64,000 bases of DNA from VRUE01 sp963729995 (GTDB taxonomy: Bacteria > Actinomycetota > Thermoleophilia > Solirubrobacterales > 70-9). Where the stretch lies: the NCBI GenBank assembly GCA_963729995.1, contig CAVSPF010000003.1:1736001-1800000 (forward strand), read 5' to 3'. Both the position numbers and the translations under genes were made by a program. The first letter of the stretch is position 1. Every line of letters begins with the position of its first letter. Positions 1 through 7,141 of this stretch are shown one piece after another. Below the pieces are notes generated by a model. The model did not search any database, was not told the origin of the DNA, and saw only the letters and a program-made list of their open reading frames with translations.

Positions 1-2
1 AG

Positions 3-305
3 CTCCGTTCGACCCCGAGCGGCACCTCGGTCGCCACCCTGCGGGTTGCGATCCAGCGACCCGGGGAGCGGGGCGCGGCGTTCTACGACGTCGAGGTCTG
101 GGGCAAGCTCGCCGAGAGCTGCGCCGAGTTCCTCGGCAAGGGCTCCCGCGTCGGCATCGCCGGCCGCCTGGAGCACCAGGAGTGGAGCTCCGACAACGGC
201 CGCCCGCGGCAGCGCAACTACGTCGTTGCCGAGCAGGTCAACTTCCTCGACCGCCCGGCCAAGGCCGAGCGGGACGGAAGCCATGAGGCGCCGGCCGCCG
301 CATAG
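3..305 (+). CDS. ssb: Single-stranded DNA-binding protein, 5' truncated by window edge
   Basis: Reading frame 3 is open from the first base to the TAG at 303-305 and gives about 100 residues of an OB-fold SSB. Landmarks are 'VATLRVAIQRP', 'FYDVEVWGKLAESCAEFL', 'KGSRVGIAGRLEHQEW' and the ending 'YVVAEQVNFLDRP', the usual order of SSB strands 2-5. SSB coats single-stranded DNA during replication and repair. The N-terminus lies outside the window. The C-terminus ends soon after the OB fold without the acidic DDxIPF-type tip of the chromosomal SSB, which fits a secondary or element-borne copy. The downstream primase-like gene starts inside it (23-nt overlap), suggesting translational coupling and a replication role. 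Confident on family, less on chromosomal versus element origin. Confidence 0.85.
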   Translation, partial: LRSTPSGTSVATLRVAIQRPGERGAAFYDVEVWGKLAESCAEFLGKGSRVGIAGRLEHQEWSSDNGRPRQRNYVVAEQVNFLDRPAKAERDGSHEAPAAA

Positions 306-1287
306 CGGCAAGCGCCTCGCCCCTTCTGCTTCTCGGCGCGATGTCGAGCAGCTGACCGCCTACCTCGACTTACTCGCCGGCACCGAGCCGAGCGATGCGC
401 TGCTCGAGGTCCGGGTGCGCCACCACGACCAGGCCATGCGCCGCTGGTTCGTCGGCGTCGGCGCCCGCCAACGTCTCGTCACACAGCTCCCCCTGATCGC
501 AGCTCGGGCCGACGTCTACCTCGGCTGCGCCCCGCGCCAGATGCGCAGCGGCACCCGCGAGGCAGTCGACGGCGGCTGGGTCGCCTGGGCCGACGTCGAC
601 GGCCCCGACGGCGCCCAGCGCGTCCTCAGCTTCAATCCCGAGCCAACCCTGATCGTCGCCTCCGGCTCTCCCGGCGCGGCCCACGCCTACTGGCGCCTCG
701 CCGCCCGCGCCGATGTCGCCACCTTGGAGGAGCTGAATCGACGGCTCGCCCAGGCCACCGGCGGCGATCCCGTCTGGGCCGCAACCTCGATCCTCCGGCC
801 TCCCGGCACCCGCAACCACAAGCACGACCCGCCGACTCCGGTTCGGCCGATCGGGGGCACCGGCCTCGTCCACGAGGCCGAGCGGCTGCGCGACGCTCTG
901 CCGCCGACACCGTCTCCCCCGCCGCGTTCCTCACAATCGCGCCCCGCTGATGGCGACCCGCTCCTCGCCATCCCGCCGCGCGTCTACGTCGAGCGGCTCC
1001 TCGGCGTCGAGGTGCCGCCCTCCGGCTTCGTCTCCTGCCCACTCCACGTCGACCGCACCCCCAGCCTCAAGGTCTACGACGCGGCCGAGCGCGGCTGGAT
1101 GTGCTTCTCGGCCCGCTGCCGTCGCGGCGGCTCGATCTACGACCTCGCTGCTGCCCTCTACGGCCTCGGCACCCGCGGCCACGACTTCCTCGAGCTGCGC
1201 CGCCGCCTGCTCGCGTCCTTCCCGAACCTCACGCGCCAAGGAGAAGATGGTCGGGGCGGCGCCGGATACGCTTCGCTGCCGTCATGA
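283..1287 (+). CDS. RepB/primase-polymerase-like protein with C-terminal CHC2-type zinc finger
   Basis: 334 residues. The start is the ATG at 283; the longer open frame upstream is only an alternative frame through ssb. Residues about 20-205 resemble the RepB-like primase domain of mobile elements, with 'AWADVDGPDG' (101-110, acidic metal-site-like), 'IVASGSPGAAHAYW' and 'ILRPPGTRNHK' (170-180). After a Pro/Ser-rich linker, residues 233-300 look like a DnaG-type CHC2 zinc ribbon (Cys252, His255, Cys274, Cys279; 'SCPLHVDRTPS'). In DnaG this finger is N-terminal; here it follows the catalytic-like part. A role in priming replication of a phage or integrative element is inferred, supported by the overlap with ssb. 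It overlaps the next gene by 41 nt. Confidence 0.7.
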   Translation: MRRRPPHSGKRLAPSASRRDVEQLTAYLDLLAGTEPSDALLEVRVRHHDQAMRRWFVGVGARQRLVTQLPLIAARADVYLGCAPRQMRSGTREAVDGGWVAWADVDGPDGAQRVLSFNPEPTLIVASGSPGAAHAYWRLAARADVATLEELNRRLAQATGGDPVWAATSILRPPGTRNHKHDPPTPVRPIGGTGLVHEAERLRDALPPTPSPPPRSSQSRPADGDPLLAIPPRVYVERLLGVEVPPSGFVSCPLHVDRTPSLKVYDAAERGWMCFSARCRRGGSIYDLAAALYGLGTRGHDFLELRRRLLASFPNLTRQGEDGRGGAGYASLPS

Positions 1288-1849
1288 GCCCGCCCGACCC
1301 GCAACCCTCGCCGAGGTCCTGAAGCGCGCACGCGCCTACCTGCGGGTCGATCAGCGGGTCGTCGCGGCGCTGCCCGAGCTGAGCGAGGCGATTCGCTCCT
1401 TCGAGCCAACCGAGGGGCCTGCCGGTGAGAGCGTCGCCGAATGGCTCGCCGAGCGGGCGCTGCGCAAGCCGCAGGAGGCGACCGTGCGCGTGCGGCTCAG
1501 CCACGGCAAGGTCACCGGCGTCTACGCGCTCTGCGCCGCGCAGGTCGCGCTCAGCAGCGAGGAGCGCGCGCAGCTCGGTGGCGTCCACTACCGCACCCAG
1601 CCGGCGATCCTGCTCGCTCAGTTCGCGCGGTCGGCAGACTCGCCGGGGATCGGCGATGAGATGCTCCAGCACGCCTACGGCATCGCGCGACGTGCGCTTC
1701 ACTATCTGGGCGCGACGGTGCTCGTCGTCGATCCGTTCGACCAAGACACGGCCGGGATGTGGCACCAACGCTTCGGCTTTCAGGACTCCGAGCAGCCGGT
1801 GCCAGGCAACCGCCGGCTACGCCGCCAGTGGCTCAACCTTCAGTCGTAG
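1247..1849 (+). CDS. GNAT-fold acetyltransferase-like protein
   Basis: 200 residues from ATG 1247, which has AAGGAG three bases upstream; the frame is open further upstream but runs through the primase gene. The C-terminal half has the GNAT layout of TacT-like toxins and small acetyltransferases: 'YRTQPAILLAQFARSADSPG', then a helix, 'ATVLVVDPFDQDTAGMWHQR' and the closing 'FGFQDSE'. The acetyl-CoA loop, normally Q/R-x-x-G-x-G/A, is degenerate (GIGDEML), so activity is uncertain. No ribbon-helix-helix antitoxin lies beside it, unlike the TacAT pair at 13971-14774. It may be an orphan toxin-like gene in the mobile segment or an ordinary acyltransferase. Confidence 0.65.
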   Translation: MVGAAPDTLRCRHEPARPATLAEVLKRARAYLRVDQRVVAALPELSEAIRSFEPTEGPAGESVAEWLAERALRKPQEATVRVRLSHGKVTGVYALCAAQVALSSEERAQLGGVHYRTQPAILLAQFARSADSPGIGDEMLQHAYGIARRALHYLGATVLVVDPFDQDTAGMWHQRFGFQDSEQPVPGNRRLRRQWLNLQS

Positions 1850-2031
1850 TTTGCGCCTTCGGCCTCAAGCTCTTTCATAAGCTTGTCGGCGCTCTCGTGA
1901 AATGCGCGCACCCGGGGATCGCGGCGTGAGCGCTCGAGATCTTGCTCGTCGATCACGATCACGGCCTGATCGAGCACATCGTGCAGCTTGTCCTTGTCGA
2001 GCGTCGTAGCCACAGAATCAGGGTACCGCAC
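1840..2031 (-). CDS. Small hypothetical protein
   Basis: 63 residues, convergent with and overlapping the GNAT gene by 10 bp. The start is GTG at 2031 or, equally possible, an in-frame GTG six codons later; neither has a clear ribosome site. The product is acidic and mostly helical ('KDKLHDVLDQAVIVIDEQDL', 'RAFHESADKLMKELEAEG'), the size and look of a small antitoxin-like or regulatory protein. No family is recognised. Coding potential is plausible but not proven. Confidence 0.4.
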   Translation of the reverse strand: MRYPDSVATTLDKDKLHDVLDQAVIVIDEQDLERSRRDPRVRAFHESADKLMKELEAEGANYD

Positions 2032-2740
2032 CCCGCAGCCAGCGACCAGGGCACGCGGCTGTGAGCGGGAAGGCGGTGGCCCGCGGGGGCGCGGGGTCGG
2101 TCCTTCCAGACCCCGTCAGCCTCTCCAACTCCCCACCTACCCCACCATCCCTGCCTCTCTCCCCTCACCAGCACCCAACCTCCAGCCGCACCCCTGAAGA
2201 CCCCAGCCATCGCCTCCAGACCAGCCCTGCCGTCGCCCCCCAGGCCGCCCTCCAACGCCACCGCCTCCCCCGCTCACACACTTGCACCTGCAAGTGCGGC
2301 TGACTCGAAACCGCCGCCAAAACGACAGCCTGCGGGCTCCTGACCCGCTCCAGGCGAGCGCAGAAGCCGATGTTGAACTCCGCCTCGGGGCGGTGCACCC
2401 ATCACGCACAGGTCGCAGCCCAGCCACCCCTGCAGGGTGGCGAGCAGGGCGAGGGAGTCGAGCTGCTGGGAGGATGCCTCCATGGCGCTTTGAGCGTCCT
2501 GCGGCGCAAACTCTCCCCCCTTGTGCCCACTTGCGCGGCCATCGACGCCGCGCTGCGGAAGCCCACCCCCGGACGCTCCTTCGAGAAGCGGCCGGGGGTC
2601 GACTGCGTCAGGCTGAAATCAGACAGAAAGTTCCTGTATAGAGCGAAATGGCTGCGGACGATCGATTCGTAGCACCGTTCGCAGCCTTTGCCGCAGACGG
2701 AGGGTTTCGGTGCAGGGGGTTCGGCTCACCGAGGACGCTT
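2032..2740. other. Gene-poor interval
   Basis: No convincing gene. The first part (about 2100-2280) is unusually C-rich on the plus strand with Pro/Ser-type junk frames. One perfect inverted repeat lies at 2279-2296. A -10-like TATAGA sits at 2637-2642, shortly before an ATG (2648) whose frame runs antisense through the TetR gene and is not believed. This interval separates the element-like genes from the secretome locus. Confidence 0.5.
2279..2296. repeat. Perfect inverted repeat, operator-like
   Basis: CACTTGCA-CC-TGCAAGTG: 8-bp arms with a 2-bp centre. The size suits a dimeric helix-turn-helix regulator. It is about 1.1 kb from the start of the nearest TetR gene (3409), so linkage to that gene is speculative. 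Confidence 0.35.
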
Positions 2741-3409
2741 TCAACTCGCTTCGAGCTGCCCCGCATAGGGGGCGGCGAGGAGCGCGGAGAGTTCGGGGGC
2801 GAGCTCGGGGAGGCGATCGGCCTCGCCGGCGGCGACGCGGTCGGAGATCAGGCCGAGGGCGGCGGCGATGAGGCGGCGCTCGAGGTCGGCGGGCAGCGAC
2901 AGCGCGTCGGCGCCGCGCAGCTTGCGGCCACCGCGCAGAGGCCAGGCGAGGCGGTTGATCAGCCGCTCGCGGGCCACAGCTATGGCGGGGATGCCAGCCG
3001 GCGCCTTGGCGCCGAGAAGGCTGGCGAGGGAGGGCTCGGAGGCCAGGAAGGCAAGCGCCTCCGCGATCGCCTTCCGCAGGCGGGCGGGCCAGTTCTCCCC
3101 CCTCCCCTCCTCGCAGGCGCCCGTGACAACGTCGCAGAGGCAATCGGCGGCCATCTCATAGGCGGCGAGCAGGCAGCCTGCGAGGTCGTCGAAGTGCTTG
3201 TAGAAGGTGGAGCGGGAAACGCCGGCGCAGCGGGCAATGTCGGCGGTCGTGGCATGGGCGTAGCCGCGCTCGGCCAGCACCTCGGCAGCGGCGCCAAGCA
3301 GCCGCCAGCGCTGATTCTCGGCGACCAGCTCCGGTGGGATGCCGTGGCGGCCGGGGGGAAGGCGGTAGGAGGCGAAGCTCGCCCTCCGTGGTGCTTTGGT
3401 GGCGTTCAT
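2741..3409 (-). CDS. TetR/AcrR family transcriptional regulator
   Basis: 222 residues from ATG 3409, whose ATGA overlaps the stop of the upstream lipoprotein gene (4-nt overlap, translational coupling). The N-terminus has a TetR helix-turn-helix at about residues 35-75: 'ERGYAHATTADIARCAGVS' then 'RSTFYKHFDDLAGCLLA'. The rest is the variable helical ligand/dimer domain. The lead-in 'LPPGRHGIPPELVAENQR' closely matches the TetR copies at 26261-27673 and 28389-29072, so these form one paralogous subfamily around the secretome locus. It may repress its own operon (4979 to 2741). The ligand is unknown. Confidence 0.85.
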   Translation of the reverse strand: MNATKAPRRASFASYRLPPGRHGIPPELVAENQRWRLLGAAAEVLAERGYAHATTADIARCAGVSRSTFYKHFDDLAGCLLAAYEMAADCLCDVVTGACEEGRGENWPARLRKAIAEALAFLASEPSLASLLGAKAPAGIPAIAVARERLINRLAWPLRGGRKLRGADALSLPADLERRLIAAALGLISDRVAAGEADRLPELAPELSALLAAPYAGQLEAS

Positions 3410-4188
3410 GGCGAAGTCGTTGGGGCGCCAATCGGCCAGGTGATCGCTTCGAGCTGGTTGACCCTCCATTCCCCGCCTTCTGAGACCATCGGCATCATGT
3501 ACTGCTGGCGCTTGGGCCCGTAGAAGAGGGCGAAGGCCTTGTCGGCCTTGACGCGGAAGGCCGTGAGGGAGCCGCTGAGGGGGTTGGCTCGAGCTGAGGC
3601 TGGAACGCGCGAGGAGAGCTTGGCGTAGGCGCCCGCGCAGCCTTCGGCCTTGGCGCCCGGGCCGCCCGCGAGCAGCGCCAGCTGCTTTTGCACCGCGGCG
3701 GCCATGTGGGCGCAGGCGGAGCCCCAATCGCCGGCGGCGCGTGCTTGCAGGTAGGCCTGCAGCGAGGCGGTTGCGGAGGCTTGTTGCGAGGACGGGGCTT
3801 CGGCTCCGTAGGTGGGGATGCTGTTGTCGCCGGTGGGCACGAGGAAGGGGGCGGCGTGGCCGGCCTTCTTGGCCAGGGCGCGGTGGCGGGCGGCCCCGAC
3901 GGCTTCGGCGCGGCGTTCGGCGCGCCGCGCCGAGGCGCGGGTCAGGGGCGCCGCCGCATGGGAGGAACCTGTTCCCGCCCCGGGGGCGCTGGCGGGCCCG
4001 TGGCCCGGCGCGGCCTTCGCGGTCCCCGGCGCGAGCTGGGCGGTCCCCGGCGCAGTCGATCCAGGCGCGGCGGTGGAGGTCGAGGTCGTGCCCCCTCCCC
4101 CGCTCCCGCAGGCGGCGAGGCCGAGCGCGGCGCCAACCGCCGCAAGCAGCAGGAGGGCGAGCCTCGAGGCTCTCACCGCACCCGGCAT
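3406..4188 (-). CDS. Secreted lipoprotein, unknown function
   Basis: 260 residues. The N-terminus is a lipoprotein signal peptide with lipobox 'LGLAACGSG' (Cys about 27). Residues 30-110 are an Ala/Pro/Gly/Thr-rich, then Arg/Ala-rich, low-complexity linker. The C-terminal 130 residues form a small globular domain ('LQAYLQARAAGDWGSACAHM' through 'SEGGEWRVNQLEAITWP') like the NTF2-like/DUF4878-type domains common in actinobacterial lipoproteins; that match is by general pattern only. It overlaps the secreted-protein gene upstream (4173-4188) and is coupled to the TetR gene downstream. Confidence 0.7.
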   Translation of the reverse strand: MPGAVRASRLALLLLAAVGAALGLAACGSGGGGTTSTSTAAPGSTAPGTAQLAPGTAKAAPGHGPASAPGAGTGSSHAAAPLTRASARRAERRAEAVGAARHRALAKKAGHAAPFLVPTGDNSIPTYGAEAPSSQQASATASLQAYLQARAAGDWGSACAHMAAAVQKQLALLAGGPGAKAEGCAGAYAKLSSRVPASARANPLSGSLTAFRVKADKAFALFYGPKRQQYMMPMVSEGGEWRVNQLEAITWPIGAPTTSP

Positions 4189-4979
4189 TCGCTGGTCACG
4201 GTCGTGGTCAGCTTCGTGCCCCCGGCGAAGGCGAAGCTGGTGCGCGCCAGCGGGAAGGGGGCTCCCCCGAAGCCCTTGGGCGCCGGGCAGCCGGCGGAGA
4301 GGTAGGAGTGGGAGCGCCCGCCTGAGGACCAGCGGCGCGAGAGGGTCATTTCGATCCCGGTCAGGTTGCGCTTGTTGCCGAGCGCCTTGGTCAGGTTGGC
4401 GGAGAGGGTCGTGCCGTAGGTGCCGTGGCGGTTGGCGGTGATCTGGAAGGTCATCACGAAGGAGGTCGCGAACGGGTGGGGGCTGTAGATGTGGGCGAGA
4501 AGGACCTGGTGGCCGTGTTCGCTTCCGTTGAAGACGAGCAGCTTGCCTTCGATCGGGTAGGGGGCCGAGCCGGGCAAGGTGATCGTGCCGAGGAACTTGC
4601 CTTCCCCGACCAGCGAGGAGCGACAGGCCGAGAGGGCGCGGCCGTTGGAGGCGGGTTGGATCTTGTCGATGGCGCAGATGGGCAGACCCTGGTAGTCGAG
4701 GCGGCCGTTGCGGTTGATCTCGATCCGAAGCTCTTTGAGCTGGGGCGGGGTGCTTTCGTCGGTGGTCGAGATCCGACCACCTACCGAGACCGAGATCGGG
4801 GCGGCACCGGTGCGCGGCAGGGCGCGGGGGGACATCTTGGCGCTGACGACGACGCGCAGGTTGCCCTTCTGGGTGATTTCGGCGTGGGCGAGGGTCGCGC
4901 CCGCCGCGAGCAGGAGGGCCAGGAGCCCGACGATCCGCGGTCCCGGTCCCCCAGATGTCAAGCCTCTTCTTCCCTTCAC
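4173..4979 (-). CDS. Secreted protein, actinobacterial hypothetical family
   Basis: 268 residues from a GTG at 4979 preceded by a purine-rich GGAAGGTAGG; an in-frame TTG at 5042 would add 21 residues. A signal peptide ('IVGLLALLLAAGATLAHAE') is followed by a predicted beta-sandwich. The ending 'GCPAPKGFGGAPFPLARTSF' with a last Cys near the C-terminus resembles the single-domain relatives of the giant proteins in this locus (compare the closing region of the proteins at 7141-10086 and 14841-18386). Function unknown; an extracellular or cell-wall location is inferred. Confidence 0.6.
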   Translation of the reverse strand: MKGRRGLTSGGPGPRIVGLLALLLAAGATLAHAEITQKGNLRVVVSAKMSPRALPRTGAAPISVSVGGRISTTDESTPPQLKELRIEINRNGRLDYQGLPICAIDKIQPASNGRALSACRSSLVGEGKFLGTITLPGSAPYPIEGKLLVFNGSEHGHQVLLAHIYSPHPFATSFVMTFQITANRHGTYGTTLSANLTKALGNKRNLTGIEMTLSRRWSSGGRSHSYLSAGCPAPKGFGGAPFPLARTSFAFAGGTKLTTTVTSECRVR

Positions 4980-5071
4980 CCCTACCTTCCCTTCCTTGTC
5001 TGTATTCCTATCAACACGCCTAAGTGAGGGCCGCTGCGCCAAGCAGGACGCCTGCCCCCCGTGCCCTGAAC

Positions 5072-7141
5072 TTATGCCCTGAAGGTCACGGTCTTCGTGG
5101 CTACGGTCGGCGTGCCGCCGCCGCTGGGCGTGAAGGTGAGCGTGACCTTGAGCTTGAGCTTGCCATGTCTGGCCCTGTGAAGCGCCCGCTGCCCGGCCTT
5201 GCTCAGGGAGAGGCGCAGGGTGAGGGCGCCGGCTTTGGATGCTTTGGCGCCGGCCTTCTTCAGGCGCTTGCCGGTGGCGGTCACCGAGCCGGGACCCGAG
5301 ACGCGGAGCTTCAGGGTGGCGGTCGCGCCCTTGACGGTGAGCTTGCCGAGCTCGAGCTGCGCTGGGGCCGGAGCCGGCGGCGCGGGTGGCGAGCCGCTTG
5401 GCGGGGGGCTCGGCGAGGGGGCTGGGACGGGCGGCGGCGAGGGCGCGAAGAGCGATGCGAACCCGGCGCTGACCGACTCCGCGGCGCTCATCGTCACGGA
5501 ACAGGTGGGGGCGGTCCCCGCGCAGGCCCCGTTCCAGCCGGCGAAGGCCGAGCCCGGTGCGGTGATCTCGGTCAGGGTGACGCTCGAGCCTTCGTCGAAG
5601 CCCGCCGAGCAGGCGGACGAGCAGTAGATCCCCGCCGGGGAGCTTGTCACCGTGCCTTCACCGGAGCCGGTCACGGTCGCGGTCAGGGTCTGAGGCGGGA
5701 TCGGGACGAATTTGGCGCTGAGCGATTCGGCCTGGCTCATCGTCACCTGGCAGGTGGTGAGGCGCGATTCGTCGCAGGCCACCCCCTGCCATTCGGCGAA
5801 GCGGCTGTGGGGGGCGGGGGTGGCGGTGAGGGTGACGAGGCGGCCCAGGTTGAAGTGTTCGGTGCAGGTCCCCGGGCAGGAGATCCCCGCCGGTTCGCTT
5901 TTGACCGTGCCGGCGCCGGTCTCGGCGAGCGTCAGGGTCTCCTGGGCCGGCGGTTCTTCGAATTCGACGCTGACTTCGCGGTTGGCGCTCATCAGCGTGG
6001 TGCAGGTGCCCGTCCCCGGGCACGGTTCGGCGCCGGGACCGGTGACCGTCCAGCCTTTGAAGACCGAGTGGGCGTCGGGGGCGGCGAACACGGTGACCGT
6101 CTTGCCTTCGTCGTATTCGGCCGCGCAGGCGCTGCCGCAGGCGATGCCGTTGGGGGAGGCGGTGACCGTCCCCCCTCCCGTCCCTGACTTTGCGACTTTG
6201 AGGCTGCGAGCCGGGGCGGTGGGGCCGTAGGTGAAGACCGCCGAGCCTTCGGAGTTGCCGGAGGTCACGTAGACGTTGCCGGTGGCGGGGTCGATCGCGA
6301 CGGCGGAGGGTTCGGCGTCGGCAAAGCCCGTGATCTGGCCGCGGTAGTCCCCGGCGGAGTTGAACTCGTCGAGCACCCCTTGGGGATGCTCGGGGTCGAT
6401 GCCGCCGACGCTGTCGAGGACGTAGACGTGCCCGTAGGAGGGCGAGGTGGGATTGTTGTCGACCGCGACTTCGGAGTCCACCAGGTACTTGAAGCCCCCC
6501 TGCGGGGTGGCGGCGCCGTCCATCGTGGCGAGCAGGGCGCCGGTGGAGTCGAAGACCTTGACCGTGTGGGTGGCGGCATCGGCGAGGTAGAGGTCCCCGG
6601 CGGTGGCGGGCTGGGCGCCGGCGCCGGGGAAGGCGGAGACGGCGGCGCCGAAGTATTCGGCGGAGCTGTCGAGCCCGATCGTCTTGGCCGGCGCCTCGCC
6701 CGCATGGACCGGGGCTTCGTAGAGGGAGACGTAGGTGCGGTGGACGACGTAGAGGTTGCCCGTGGTCGGGTCCAGCGCCAGGCTGGTCGGTTCGGTGGCG
6801 TCGATCACAGCGCCGGCGCCGCTGGTGAAGGGTTCGGTGTATTTGACGACGTCGTGGTGGTAGTTGTTGACGTAGAGGTTGCCGCCGGCGTCGAGGGCGA
6901 GCTTGCAGGGGCCCGAGCCGGGGCTCTCGTTGGCGATCTTGCCGCCGCCGGGCAATTCGATCGCGTCGTGGTAGTAGTCGGAGACGTAGAGGCCACCGCC
7001 GGATCGGGCGAGGCCGCAGGCGTCTTCGTAGCCGCCGTTGATCGCGGCGAGGAAGGGGTGGTTGGCGGCGCCCAGGGCCTGGGCCGGGACCGCGACGAAG
7101 ACGAGCGCGAGGAGCGAAGCGCAGAATGAGAGGCGCCGCAT
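5072..7141 (-). CDS. Large secreted NHL-propeller protein with InlB-type repeats
   Basis: 689 residues. Signal peptide ('LLALVFVAVPAQALGA'); residues about 25-310 contain NHL/six-bladed propeller repeats ('PCKLALDAGGNLYVNNYHHD', 'PSAVAIDPATGNVYVTSG'). Three divergent InlB B-repeat-like modules follow (about 315-395, 398-475, 480-550), each with a G-x-G-x-V-x-S-x-P-x-G-I-x-C start and paired cysteines. A Pro/Ser linker (about 553-590) precedes a C-terminal beta domain. The ATG shares its A with the upstream stop (TGATG), so it is translated after the 7141-10086 gene. Probably an extracellular surface or adhesin-like protein; the ligand is unknown. Unlike its neighbours it lacks a basic C-terminal tail. 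Confidence 0.75.
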   Translation of the reverse strand: MRRLSFCASLLALVFVAVPAQALGAANHPFLAAINGGYEDACGLARSGGGLYVSDYYHDAIELPGGGKIANESPGSGPCKLALDAGGNLYVNNYHHDVVKYTEPFTSGAGAVIDATEPTSLALDPTTGNLYVVHRTYVSLYEAPVHAGEAPAKTIGLDSSAEYFGAAVSAFPGAGAQPATAGDLYLADAATHTVKVFDSTGALLATMDGAATPQGGFKYLVDSEVAVDNNPTSPSYGHVYVLDSVGGIDPEHPQGVLDEFNSAGDYRGQITGFADAEPSAVAIDPATGNVYVTSGNSEGSAVFTYGPTAPARSLKVAKSGTGGGTVTASPNGIACGSACAAEYDEGKTVTVFAAPDAHSVFKGWTVTGPGAEPCPGTGTCTTLMSANREVSVEFEEPPAQETLTLAETGAGTVKSEPAGISCPGTCTEHFNLGRLVTLTATPAPHSRFAEWQGVACDESRLTTCQVTMSQAESLSAKFVPIPPQTLTATVTGSGEGTVTSSPAGIYCSSACSAGFDEGSSVTLTEITAPGSAFAGWNGACAGTAPTCSVTMSAAESVSAGFASLFAPSPPPVPAPSPSPPPSGSPPAPPAPAPAQLELGKLTVKGATATLKLRVSGPGSVTATGKRLKKAGAKASKAGALTLRLSLSKAGQRALHRARHGKLKLKVTLTFTPSGGGTPTVATKTVTFRA

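Noticed and set aside
2648..3523. 291-codon frame on the plus strand after a TATAGA element
   Set aside because: Lies antisense to the convincing TetR gene and has no recognisable domain, only Gly/Ala/Glu-rich shadow sequence.
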